Shown here in pieces: positions 16,982-28,522 of a stretch of DNA of 37,017 nucleotides. This DNA is from Gammaproteobacteria bacterium (GTDB lineage Bacteria; Pseudomonadota; Gammaproteobacteria; Xanthomonadales; Rhodanobacteraceae). The stretch covers positions 1 to 37,017 of the forward strand of contig SHNG01000094.1 in assembly GCA_004295005.1 (NCBI GenBank), given 5' to 3'. A model generated the notes under the pieces. The model saw only the letters and a program-made list of their open reading frames with translations. It did not search any database and had not been told where the DNA came from. The position numbers and the translations under genes were made by a program. Each line of letters opens with the position of its first letter. Position 1 is the first letter of the stretch.

Positions 16982-18046
16982 TCAGAGTGAATGCAGGACG
17001 ATCCGGTCCGGCAGGCGTTCAACACGAACCGGAAATCCAAGCTCCAGCAGACTCACGAATCCATCGCTGTTGTCCCAGCGGAAATTCCCGCCGATTCGCA
17101 GCAAGGCGACGCTGGAATCGCCGAGTTCGATCTTGCGCAGGCTGAATCTGTTGAATTCCGCCACTGCATCCACCAGAGCCGTATCGTCGAATGCGAGAAA
17201 CCCGCTGCGCCATTCCAGGTGGCGCTCGGCTTCCTCGAGGGACACGGAACGCACCAAAACACCATTGGGCCCGGCACTGGCCATGCTGCCAGCCGGCAGG
17301 AACGTGGATGGCCCACCTTGTCCATGGGCATCGGCTGGACTGTCGAGCCTGACCTTGCCCTCGGTCACTACCACGCGCAGGTTTCTTGCATCGCGACGTA
17401 CCGAAAAGCGCGTGCCCACCGCCACCACATGGTGGTCATTTGCGCTGACGGCAAATGGACGAGCGGCGTCATGCGCCACCTCGAAGTAAGCCTCGCCGCG
17501 CAGCAGGGTGACGGAACGTGCATCACGCGTCATGACCACGTCGATCTGGCTGGCACTGCTCAGCGTGGCCGAGCTTCCATCGGCAAGCGCAATGGTTTTC
17601 AGCTCACCCGTGCGACTGGCAAACGTGGCCTCCTGGCGCCCACTGCGGTTCCAGCCAGACCATGCCATAAATGCAACAGCAACGACTCCAAGCGAGGCTA
17701 CGAGCGCCATGCGCCATCCACGCACCCGATGTGCGCGGGTGCGCAACGGTCGCGGATTGCGCCACTCGACCTGGCTGCTTGCTTGCGGCTCACCGGACCC
17801 GGCAACCGCATGCGAAGTCCAGGCGTATCGAGCAGGCACGCCTCCCTTGTCGGCAGCAATGGACAGGGCACGCAGCCGGTCCGCCTCCCTCCACGCCGCT
17901 TCCAGTCGCAGGAATGCGACCCGGTGACGGGTAGAGCTGGACAACCAGGCTTCCAGTTCCTCGCCATCGCGTGGCGTCCATTCATTGCACTCGCGACGTG
18001 CGAGCCATTCAGCCGCATGCTGCTCAATCCACCTGCTGTCGCGCAT
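16982..18046 (-). CDS. FecR-like anti-sigma / sigma-regulator protein
   Basis: A 354-residue inner-membrane regulator. The N-terminal cytoplasmic part (RDSRWIEQHAAEWLARRE, DGEELEAWLSSSTRHRVAFLRLEAAW) is the DUF4880 helix bundle that binds the sigma factor. One transmembrane segment lies at about 113-130 (MALVASLGVVAVAFMAW). The periplasmic FecR domain carries GELKTIALADGSSATLSSAS, VTLLRGEAYFEVAHDAARPF and VGTRFSVRR, and a C-terminal STN-like/DUF4974 domain ends at VRVERLPDRIVLHSL. In known systems FecR passes the ligand-bound state of the receptor to the sigma factor. The ATG at 18046 has GAGGAAG upstream and overlaps the end of the sigma gene by 23 bp, indicating coupling. The receptor gene follows 89 bp downstream. 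Confidence 0.92.
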   Translation of the reverse strand: MRDSRWIEQHAAEWLARRECNEWTPRDGEELEAWLSSSTRHRVAFLRLEAAWREADRLRALSIAADKGGVPARYAWTSHAVAGSGEPQASSQVEWRNPRPLRTRAHRVRGWRMALVASLGVVAVAFMAWSGWNRSGRQEATFASRTGELKTIALADGSSATLSSASQIDVVMTRDARSVTLLRGEAYFEVAHDAARPFAVSANDHHVVAVGTRFSVRRDARNLRVVVTEGKVRLDSPADAHGQGGPSTFLPAGSMASAGPNGVLVRSVSLEEAERHLEWRSGFLAFDDTALVDAVAEFNRFSLRKIELGDSSVALLRIGGNFRWDNSDGFVSLLELGFPVRVERLPDRIVLHSL

Positions 18047-18620
18047 GAGCTTCTTCCTCTTCATCACCGCCACGACGCGCCTGCTGCCGCGCGTTTCGAT
18101 GCATGGGTTCGCCGCCATACAGGTGATCGGCGATCAACCGCATGCCCTTGGCGAGGTGCTTCTCAACGGTCTTGGCGCTGATTCCAAGCTTTTCCGACAC
18201 GTCCTTTTGCGGCAGGTTTTCAACCCTGCGCAACCAGACCACCTGACGGCATCGCTGCGGCAGCCGATCCATGACTTCGATCAATCGCTTGAGGGCCTGG
18301 CGACCCCCAAACCATCTTTCCGGCGAAACCTCGTCAATCAGGTAGACGTTTGAAGGCTCGAAATCACCCATCGGTTCTATCGATACCACCCGGTTGCGAC
18401 GGGCACGATCCGCCATCAGGTGTCGCGCGGTGGCAAACAGGAACGCGGCCGGCCTCGTCGGACGCTTGTCCAGCCCGGCCTCGTAGACGCGTGCATAGAT
18501 TTCCTGGCGCAGGTCATGGACTTCGTCGCGATGAGGCCAATTGCGCAGCAGCATTCGCGTCAGCGCATGCTCGTGGACGAGGATCTCGCGTACGAACCAG
18601 TCATCGTGATCGGTGGACAT
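18024..18620 (-). CDS. ECF-family RNA polymerase sigma factor (FecI-like)
   Basis: A 198-residue sigma-70 family protein with only regions 2 and 4. Region 2 includes HRDEVHDLRQEIYARVYEAG and PAAFLFATARHLMADRARR. Region 4 includes LPQRCRQVVWLRRVENLPQ and the helix-turn-helix KDVSEKLGISAKTVEKHLAKG, which resembles the iron-starvation FecI group. The C-terminal 25 residues are Arg/Glu-rich and lie beyond region 4. It is the first gene of the sigma-FecR-receptor set and starts 123 bp from the divergent cyanophycinase-isoaspartyl peptidase gene. The expected role is transcription of the receptor gene, and perhaps of the fusion gene, when the receptor is occupied. Confidence 0.93.
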   Translation of the reverse strand: MSTDHDDWFVREILVHEHALTRMLLRNWPHRDEVHDLRQEIYARVYEAGLDKRPTRPAAFLFATARHLMADRARRNRVVSIEPMGDFEPSNVYLIDEVSPERWFGGRQALKRLIEVMDRLPQRCRQVVWLRRVENLPQKDVSEKLGISAKTVEKHLAKGMRLIADHLYGGEPMHRNARQQARRGGDEEEEAHARQQVD

Positions 18621-18669
18621 GCCCGGACTTTACGCCAGAATCGGTACGATTGGCGTTGCGGCGAATGGG

Positions 18670-18692
18670 GGAAGGCCAGTACCGGTTCGTCT
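18670..18692 (+). promoter_or_regulatory. Candidate ECF-type promoter of the cyanophycinase fusion gene
   Basis: GGAA at 18670-18673 and CGTCT at 18688-18692 (GGA-N15-CGTCT) lie 51 nt before the ATG. The same spacing and motifs precede the TonB receptor gene on the minus strand (16939-16961), at nearly the same distance from the start codon (46 nt). The pairing suggests joint control by the neighbouring sigma factor, but short GC-rich motifs also arise by chance. Confidence 0.3.
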
Positions 18693-18707
18693 CCCTACTC
18701 ATTGCCC

Positions 18708-18723
18708 GGCGAGGTCGCTCGCC
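18708..18723 (+). other. Small hairpin in the leader of the cyanophycinase fusion gene
   Basis: GGCGAG and CTCGCC form a perfect 6-bp stem with a GTCG loop, 8 nt before the AGGA ribosome site of the fusion gene. It could affect ribosome access but is short enough to be incidental. Confidence 0.35.
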
Positions 18724-18743
18724 TCCAACCAGGATCAAGCATC

Positions 18744-20678
18744 ATGCCCAAGCGAATTTCCCTCTGGAGTATCGCCTTGCTGTCATTCCTGCCGATCGCG
18801 CTGGCAGCCCAGGCAGCGGACTACGGCCACTACCTGCTTGGCGACCGGTCAGCAAAAACACACGGGAGCGTGCAACCTGGACTGCTTCTGATGGGCGGTG
18901 GCGACCGCAATTTCGATGCGCTGCGCTGGTTCATGCAGCGTGCGGGCGGCGGTCACATCGTGGTCCTGCGCGCTTCGCAGGCAGGTGAAATCGGCGAGGA
19001 GTTCTTCAACGAGGTGGGCGGCATCGCCTCGGTGGAGACCTACGTGTTCAAGGACCGCGCAGCGGCCAGCGACGGCAAGATCCTGCGCGCGCTCAAGCAT
19101 GCCGACGGCATCTTCATCGCCGGCGGCGACCAATCCCGCTATGTGCGCTGGTGGCGGGGCACTCCCGTCGCCGAGGCCCTGGATGCCCATGTGCGCGCAG
19201 GCAAGCCGCTGGGCGGCACCAGCGCCGGACTCGCCATGCTCGGTGAATACCTGTACGGAGCAATGGACGGTGGCAGCCAGATCAGTCCACGCGCGTTGGC
19301 CGATCCGCTGGGTGCATCCAATACCATCGAGACGGATTTCCTGCACATCGAGCTCCTGAAAGGAATCATCACCGACACCCATTTCAGTGAGCGCAACCGG
19401 CTCGGTCGCTTGATCGCTTTCCTGGCAAAGGGTGAATCGCTGGCTGGACATCCCTTGCTTGGAATCGGCGTGGATGAGGACGCGGCGGTGGCGGTCGACG
19501 CCAAGGGCGTTGCGCGCGTGTTCGCCACGGCACCGGGTGCCGGCGCAACCATCGTCAAGGGCGGCTTGGCCACCCAGGTTGAAGACGAGCCGATGCAGCT
19601 CGCGCGCGTGCACACGTTGCGTGCCGGCGTTGATTCCGTCCTGCACCTGCCGCAGGGAACCGTCGAGAAGGCATCCGCTGAACGCGAGTATGCGGTTCGC
19701 GATGGAGTTCTGGCGGCACTGGACTCTCCCATGCTGGTCATCCATGGCGGCGCAGGAGTCGAGCGCGCCGATCTTTCGGCTGTCGAGGAGGCCGCCGCGC
19801 GCCTTGCGCTTGAATCGGCATTGCGCGCTGGACACAAGGAACTTGCAGGGGGCAAGCCCGCGCTCGATGCCGTGACCGCAGCCATCACCGTGCTGGAAGA
19901 CGCACCACAGTTCAATGCCGGTCGTGGTGCCGTGTTCAACCACGATGGCAGGAACGAACTGGATTCCTCGATCATGGATGGTGCATCTCACAAGGCCGGT
20001 GCCGTAGCCGGCGTGCACCGGGTCAGGAATCCAATCCTGCTCGCTCGCGCGGTGATGGAGCAGTCGAAACACGTGATGATGGTGGGAGACGGCGCCGAGG
20101 CCTTTGCCGTCGAGCGCGGATTCAGCCTGGTTGATCCTTCCTACTTCCGCACCGAAAAGCGCTGGCAGCAATTGCAACGCGCGCTGGAAGCCGAGCGCAA
20201 CGCCAAGGCAGCGGGGCTTGCGCTTGAATTGCCCGGCAAGGCCTTTTTCGGCACGGTCGGCGCCTTGGCCCTCGACTCGAAAGGACACCTTGCCGCCGGC
20301 ACATCAACCGGTGGCATGACCAACAAGCGCTATGGACGCGTCGGTGATTCCCCCATCATCGGCGCAGGCACCTGGGCCGATGAACGTTGTGCGGTTTCCG
20401 GAACCGGATGGGGCGAGTACTACATCCGCGCTTCTGCTGCGCACGAGATCTGCGCGCGCGTGCGCCTGTCCGGACAATCCATCGCACGTGCATCGGAGGG
20501 TGTCATCAACGATGACATCCCCAAGGCCGGCGGTGACGGCGGTGCCATTGCACTGGCCAGTGATGGCACCTGGAGCATGCCGTTCAATTCGGAAGGCATG
20601 TATCGCGGCTGGATCGGCAGCGATGGCGTGCCTCATGTGGAAGTCTTCAGGACACCGGCTCCGACATCCACCCGCTGA
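18744..20678 (+). CDS. Exported cyanophycinase - isoaspartyl peptidase fusion
   Basis: A 644-residue protein with a signal peptide (basic MPKRIS, core to ALAAQA). Residues about 25-320 are a peptidase S51 cyanophycinase domain: LLMGGGDRNFDALRWF, FIAGGDQSRYV, the nucleophile elbow GGTSAGLAM (Ser160) and DTHFSERNRLGRL (211-223). Residues about 328-635 are a complete Ntn-hydrolase isoaspartyl peptidase/asparaginase: VIHGGAG, NAGRGAVFNHDGRNELDSSIMDG, the autocleavage site GTVGA with catalytic Thr504, STGGMTNK, and GRVGDSPIIGAGTWAD. By family knowledge the first domain would cut cyanophycin to beta-Asp-Arg and the second would split that dipeptide. Self-cleavage at Gly503-Thr504 should leave the cyanophycinase joined to the alpha subunit. 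The ATG has AGGA at 9-nt spacing. The gene diverges from a sigma/FecR/receptor set. The substrate is inferred, and other isoaspartyl peptides are possible. Confidence 0.88.
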   Translation: MPKRISLWSIALLSFLPIALAAQAADYGHYLLGDRSAKTHGSVQPGLLLMGGGDRNFDALRWFMQRAGGGHIVVLRASQAGEIGEEFFNEVGGIASVETYVFKDRAAASDGKILRALKHADGIFIAGGDQSRYVRWWRGTPVAEALDAHVRAGKPLGGTSAGLAMLGEYLYGAMDGGSQISPRALADPLGASNTIETDFLHIELLKGIITDTHFSERNRLGRLIAFLAKGESLAGHPLLGIGVDEDAAVAVDAKGVARVFATAPGAGATIVKGGLATQVEDEPMQLARVHTLRAGVDSVLHLPQGTVEKASAEREYAVRDGVLAALDSPMLVIHGGAGVERADLSAVEEAAARLALESALRAGHKELAGGKPALDAVTAAITVLEDAPQFNAGRGAVFNHDGRNELDSSIMDGASHKAGAVAGVHRVRNPILLARAVMEQSKHVMMVGDGAEAFAVERGFSLVDPSYFRTEKRWQQLQRALEAERNAKAAGLALELPGKAFFGTVGALALDSKGHLAAGTSTGGMTNKRYGRVGDSPIIGAGTWADERCAVSGTGWGEYYIRASAAHEICARVRLSGQSIARASEGVINDDIPKAGGDGGAIALASDGTWSMPFNSEGMYRGWIGSDGVPHVEVFRTPAPTSTR

Positions 20679-20779
20679 TTGGGACAGGCTGCACGGGTTG
20701 TCGCGAACCGATCCGGATGGCCTGTGGGCCGCATGCCAGGATTCGGGATGTGTGCAACCGCGCACAAGTCCGCAAACCG

Positions 20780-20797
20780 GCACCGGGGAACCGGTGC
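20780..20797 (+). other. Hairpin in the gap between fusion enzyme and di-haem protein genes
   Basis: GCACCGG-GGAA-CCGGTGC forms a perfect 7-bp stem with a tetraloop about 100 nt past the fusion gene stop. There is no T tract, so termination is uncertain. Downstream, TAAACT at 20818-20823 could be a -10 for the next gene. These two points leave open whether the two genes share a transcript. Confidence 0.4.
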
Positions 20798-20859
20798 AAC
20801 GGCGCAACCGCTCTGGCTAAACTTCCCGCATTGGTCGGCTCACTGGGGAGCAAAGGTCC

Positions 20860-23787
20860 ATGAACACGTGCCTGCAACGCCTCGTGCTGGCGGTTTGCAT
20901 CCTGCTTCCGGAATTGGCTCTCGCCGGCTCCTTGCCGTATGACATCGTCTATGTGCGCCAGCCGCGGTTTGGCGACAACCAGAACACCAACTGGCCTGAG
21001 GTGTTCCACCCGGCGATGCTCGATCCCGGTGCGGATCTCATGCTGCTGCATCCCAACGGCAACGAGGAAGTCCTGGTTGCCGGCGGCAATGGCAGCGTGA
21101 CCGATCCGGTTGTTTCATTCGACGCGCAATGGGTCTACTACAGCTACTTTCCCGACCTGCGCCCACAGGCCATCAACACCCAGCGCGACCTGCCCTACCA
21201 GGGTGCGGACATCTACCGTATCAACCTGAACACGCGCGTGGTGCAACGGCTGACCCACGGTGAGTTCACGCCCAATACCGGGGCCGGCAATTGGGACGAG
21301 TCCAATCCGCTGGACCCGCCTTCGCAGTTCAATCGGCTTGGCTACGGAATATTCAATCTCGGGCCGATGCCTCTGCCGGGAGGGCGCATTGCATTCACCA
21401 GCAACCGCAACGGCTTCCAGCCACCCAAGGGATACACCAACCCCACCTTGCAGTTGTATGTCATGGATGAAGATGGCGGCAACGTGACCGCCATCGCGCC
21501 CATGTCGATTGGCAGCACCTTGCATCCGACCGTGCTTGCCGATGGTCGCATCATGTTCAGCACCTATGAAAGCCAGGGACTGCGCGACCAGCGCCTGTGG
21601 GGCGTCTGGACGATCTGGCCCGATGGCCGGCATTGGGCACCGCTGATCAGCGCGTTCCGCAGGCCGCAATCGCTGCATTTCATGACCCAATTGAGCGGCG
21701 GCGACGTGGTGGTGGTCGACTACTACAACCTCAACAACAATGGCTTTGGCACCCTGTACCGCATGCCGCCGGCACTGCCACCCGGCCAGCCTGCGTTCTA
21801 CGACGCATTCGCCACCGGAGCACCCGAAATTGGTCGCACGACCGGCAGCGGGCTGGTGTACGGCTTCACCTTTCCGTTCCAGCCGGTCGGTTTGCGCTCG
21901 ATCACCCCGTTCACCACCGGCGAAGACGAAGCCGCTCCGGTGGGCACCAACGGGATACGCGTAGGCAAGTTCACCCAGCCCTCCGCCGCACCCGGCAATG
22001 ACCTGCTGGTGGTTTGGACGCCGGGACCGGCAAACGACCTCAATCGGCCATCGCCGATTCCCTACTACGACGCCGGCCTGTATCTGATCCCGAATGGTGA
22101 AACCATCAACAGCCCCGCCGAGCTGGTGACGATCAAGAACAATCCCGCCTACAACGAAGCCTGGCCGCGCGCGGTGGTGCCCTACTCGGCCATCCACGGC
22201 ATTGCCGAACCGGTCAACCTGCCTTGGCTGCCAAATGACGGAAGCCTGCATGCAGCCTTGCCTGCCGGGACTCCCAACGGACTGGTCGGCACCTCGAGTT
22301 TCTACAAGCGCGAGAGTTTTCCCGGCCTGGTGACTCCATGGTCCAACACCTTTGATGGGCTGGATTCCTTCAACACCGCCGAGAACGAACAATCGAGCAA
22401 CTGGGAAGGACAAGGCGCCGATGCGGGCCTGTACAGCAACAGCGACATCTGGGCGGTGCGCGTGCTGGCCATGGAACCCAACACCCATCGCAGCTACGGA
22501 CCCAACGCCGGTCGCCAGTTCCACAACCACGCCAACGAGCGCCTGCGCGTGATGGGTGAAATTCCCCTGCGCAAGACCAATGGCAACGGCCAACCCTTGC
22601 TGGATTCGGAAGGCAATCCCGACACCAGTTTTCTCGCCAGGCTCCCGGCCGATACGCCTTTCACCTTCCAGACCCTCGACCGTCGCGGCATGGTGCTCAA
22701 CATGGCGCAGACCTGGCATCAGCTTCGTCCCGGTGAAATGCGCGTGGATTGCGGCGGTTGTCATGCGCACAGCCAGGTTCCGCTGCCCTTTGCGGGAACG
22801 GCCGCTTCCGCACCTGGATTCCAGCCTGTCGACCTGACCTCCACGCTGCCCCTGCTCACCGTGGTCAACGGCGAACCGGCACAGCGCAGCGTTGCGCCAG
22901 GCAGTTACGATGTGGAGTTTCTTGCCGACATCCGTCCCATCCTGCAGGCGCGCTGCGTCAGTTGTCACCAGGGCGCCAATCCTGCCGGCAACCTCAACCT
23001 CAACGACCTGACCGAAATCGAAATTCCGAACGTCGGCGGCTACCCTGGTGACTACTATCGTTTGGCCATGGATGATGCCGCGCAGTTTGGCTACCGTTCC
23101 GTGATCGGCAGTGGTCGCTGGCGACAGACCAATGCCAGCCGCTATGTGCGCATGTTCCAGAGCCGACGCTCATTGTTGATATGGAAGATCTTTGGCCAGC
23201 GCCTCGACGGCTGGACCAATGCCGACCATCCGACGGAATCCGTGCCCGGCAATGCGGCAACCCTTCCGGCTGGTGCGGACCCCAATGCCGCGGATATCGA
23301 TTTCACCGGTTCGATCATGCCACCGCCACCCGCACAAGGATTGAGCGAGGAAGAAAAGCTGACCTTCGTGCGCTGGATCGATCTGGGTGCGCCCATCGAT
23401 ACCGGCAATGCGGCCTTCGGCTGGCGCCTGGATGACCTCAAACCCACCTTGACGGTGTCATCGCCTCGTCCCGGCCTAAATACAACTGCCGTGAATGTCA
23501 TCCGCATCGGCGCCGCCGACATCAACAGTGGCCTGGCACCCGGCTCTCTCTCGCTGACTGCGGATTTTGTCGTCGCCGGTCGTCCAGCGGGGAGTGAACT
23601 GGCGGACCTGCTGCAAACCTCCAGCGCGGGCATCTTCGTTCTTCCGCTGGCTGCGCCGCTGCCGGAAATGGCGCACGCCAACCTGCATGCCAGCGTGCGC
23701 GACGTACAGGGCAATATCACCCGGGTCCATGTGACGTTCTCCACCATCGAGGCTCCCGACTTGATCTTTGCGGACAATTTCGAATAA
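20860..23787 (+). CDS. Secreted di-haem c-type cytochrome, hydrazine synthase alpha-like
   Basis: A 975-residue protein with a signal peptide (LVLAVCILLPELALAG). The N-terminal half has TolB/PD40-like propeller blocks (DIYRINLNTRVVQRLTHGE, GRIAFTSNRNGF, LYVMDEDGGNVTAIA, GRIMFSTYES). The middle part (ERLRVMGEIPLRK, ADTPFTFQTLDRRGMVLNMA, WHQLRPGEMRVDCGGCH) is like the middle domain shared by hydrazine synthase alpha subunits and many uncharacterised proteins. There are two haem c motifs, CGGCH (631-635) and CVSCH (699-703), the second after DIRPILQARC as in planctomycete-type cytochromes. The last residues are DLIFADNFE. Nothing else suggests hydrazine chemistry, and a redox or sensing role outside the cytoplasm is all I can infer. 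It starts with GGGGAG/AAAGG upstream, 181 bp after the fusion gene. Confidence 0.82.
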   Translation: MNTCLQRLVLAVCILLPELALAGSLPYDIVYVRQPRFGDNQNTNWPEVFHPAMLDPGADLMLLHPNGNEEVLVAGGNGSVTDPVVSFDAQWVYYSYFPDLRPQAINTQRDLPYQGADIYRINLNTRVVQRLTHGEFTPNTGAGNWDESNPLDPPSQFNRLGYGIFNLGPMPLPGGRIAFTSNRNGFQPPKGYTNPTLQLYVMDEDGGNVTAIAPMSIGSTLHPTVLADGRIMFSTYESQGLRDQRLWGVWTIWPDGRHWAPLISAFRRPQSLHFMTQLSGGDVVVVDYYNLNNNGFGTLYRMPPALPPGQPAFYDAFATGAPEIGRTTGSGLVYGFTFPFQPVGLRSITPFTTGEDEAAPVGTNGIRVGKFTQPSAAPGNDLLVVWTPGPANDLNRPSPIPYYDAGLYLIPNGETINSPAELVTIKNNPAYNEAWPRAVVPYSAIHGIAEPVNLPWLPNDGSLHAALPAGTPNGLVGTSSFYKRESFPGLVTPWSNTFDGLDSFNTAENEQSSNWEGQGADAGLYSNSDIWAVRVLAMEPNTHRSYGPNAGRQFHNHANERLRVMGEIPLRKTNGNGQPLLDSEGNPDTSFLARLPADTPFTFQTLDRRGMVLNMAQTWHQLRPGEMRVDCGGCHAHSQVPLPFAGTAASAPGFQPVDLTSTLPLLTVVNGEPAQRSVAPGSYDVEFLADIRPILQARCVSCHQGANPAGNLNLNDLTEIEIPNVGGYPGDYYRLAMDDAAQFGYRSVIGSGRWRQTNASRYVRMFQSRRSLLIWKIFGQRLDGWTNADHPTESVPGNAATLPAGADPNAADIDFTGSIMPPPPAQGLSEEEKLTFVRWIDLGAPIDTGNAAFGWRLDDLKPTLTVSSPRPGLNTTAVNVIRIGAADINSGLAPGSLSLTADFVVAGRPAGSELADLLQTSSAGIFVLPLAAPLPEMAHANLHASVRDVQGNITRVHVTFSTIEAPDLIFADNFE

Positions 23788-24118
23788 AGGACCGGCGGGC
23801 GAATGCGACGCCCGACTCGGGCTTGTGATCCAGGCATCCCATCGCCTGACCGCAGACACAACGCCCGAACCGGCTCCGCGCATTCTTGCATGGCATCGCC
23901 GGTGGACTTCCGCTAGACTGCGCGCCGCGATTTGCGTCGCCCGCCGATTTCCCTCGCGGAATTCCATTCCCGGCCCCTTGGCCTGCAGCGGATCCCACCA
24001 CTCGCGGTGACGACGCCCTTCCCCGGTATTCCCGCCATGTCGGCCGGAAGCCGGACGTTACAAGCCTGCAGCGCGGTTGATCAGGGACGTTCCAGGCCAC
24101 ATTCAAGGAGTTTTGCCC
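23788..24118 (+). other. 331-bp non-coding leader region upstream of the RNA helicase gene
   Basis: No convincing gene lies here. A possible -10 (TAGACT in GCTAGACTGCGCG, about 23913-23918) would give a leader of roughly 200 nt before the helicase ATG. A short GCCGGAAGCCGG stem-loop is near 24041-24052. Long leaders are common for cold-regulated RNA helicase genes, but no known riboswitch or cold-box is recognised. Confidence 0.4.
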
Positions 24119-25423
<1,305 letters not shown>

Positions 25424-25463
25424 GCCAGGCCATCGCAAAGCGCGCCGTGCGCCCCTGATTCTG

Positions 25464-25499
25464 CAAAAAAAACGGGTGGCCGGATTGCTCCGGCCACCC
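25464..25499 (-). terminator. Rho-independent terminator of the M4 metalloprotease gene
   Basis: On the minus strand GGGTGGCCGG and CCGGCCACCC form a perfect 10-bp stem with a 6-nt loop (25474-25499), followed by a C/G step and a run of eight T residues (25465-25472). It lies about 30 bp past the stop of the protease gene. Confidence 0.93.
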
Positions 25500-25528
25500 A
25501 GGTTCAGAACTTCACTGCAATCGTGCGA

Positions 25529-28522
<2,994 letters not shown>

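Noticed and set aside
18849-20288. A 479-codon open frame antisense to the cyanophycinase fusion gene
   Set aside because: The sense frame carries two complete catalytic domains; the antisense product shows only composition-driven sequence.
21115-22968. A 617-codon open frame antisense to the di-haem protein gene
   Set aside because: It has no recognisable domain or ribosome site, and the sense frame has a signal peptide and haem motifs. Long antisense frames are expected in GC-rich coding DNA.
20860-23787. Evidence for anammox or hydrazine metabolism
   Set aside because: Only an alpha-like protein is present; beta/gamma subunits and hydrazine dehydrogenase are absent, and the surrounding genes are gammaproteobacterial.
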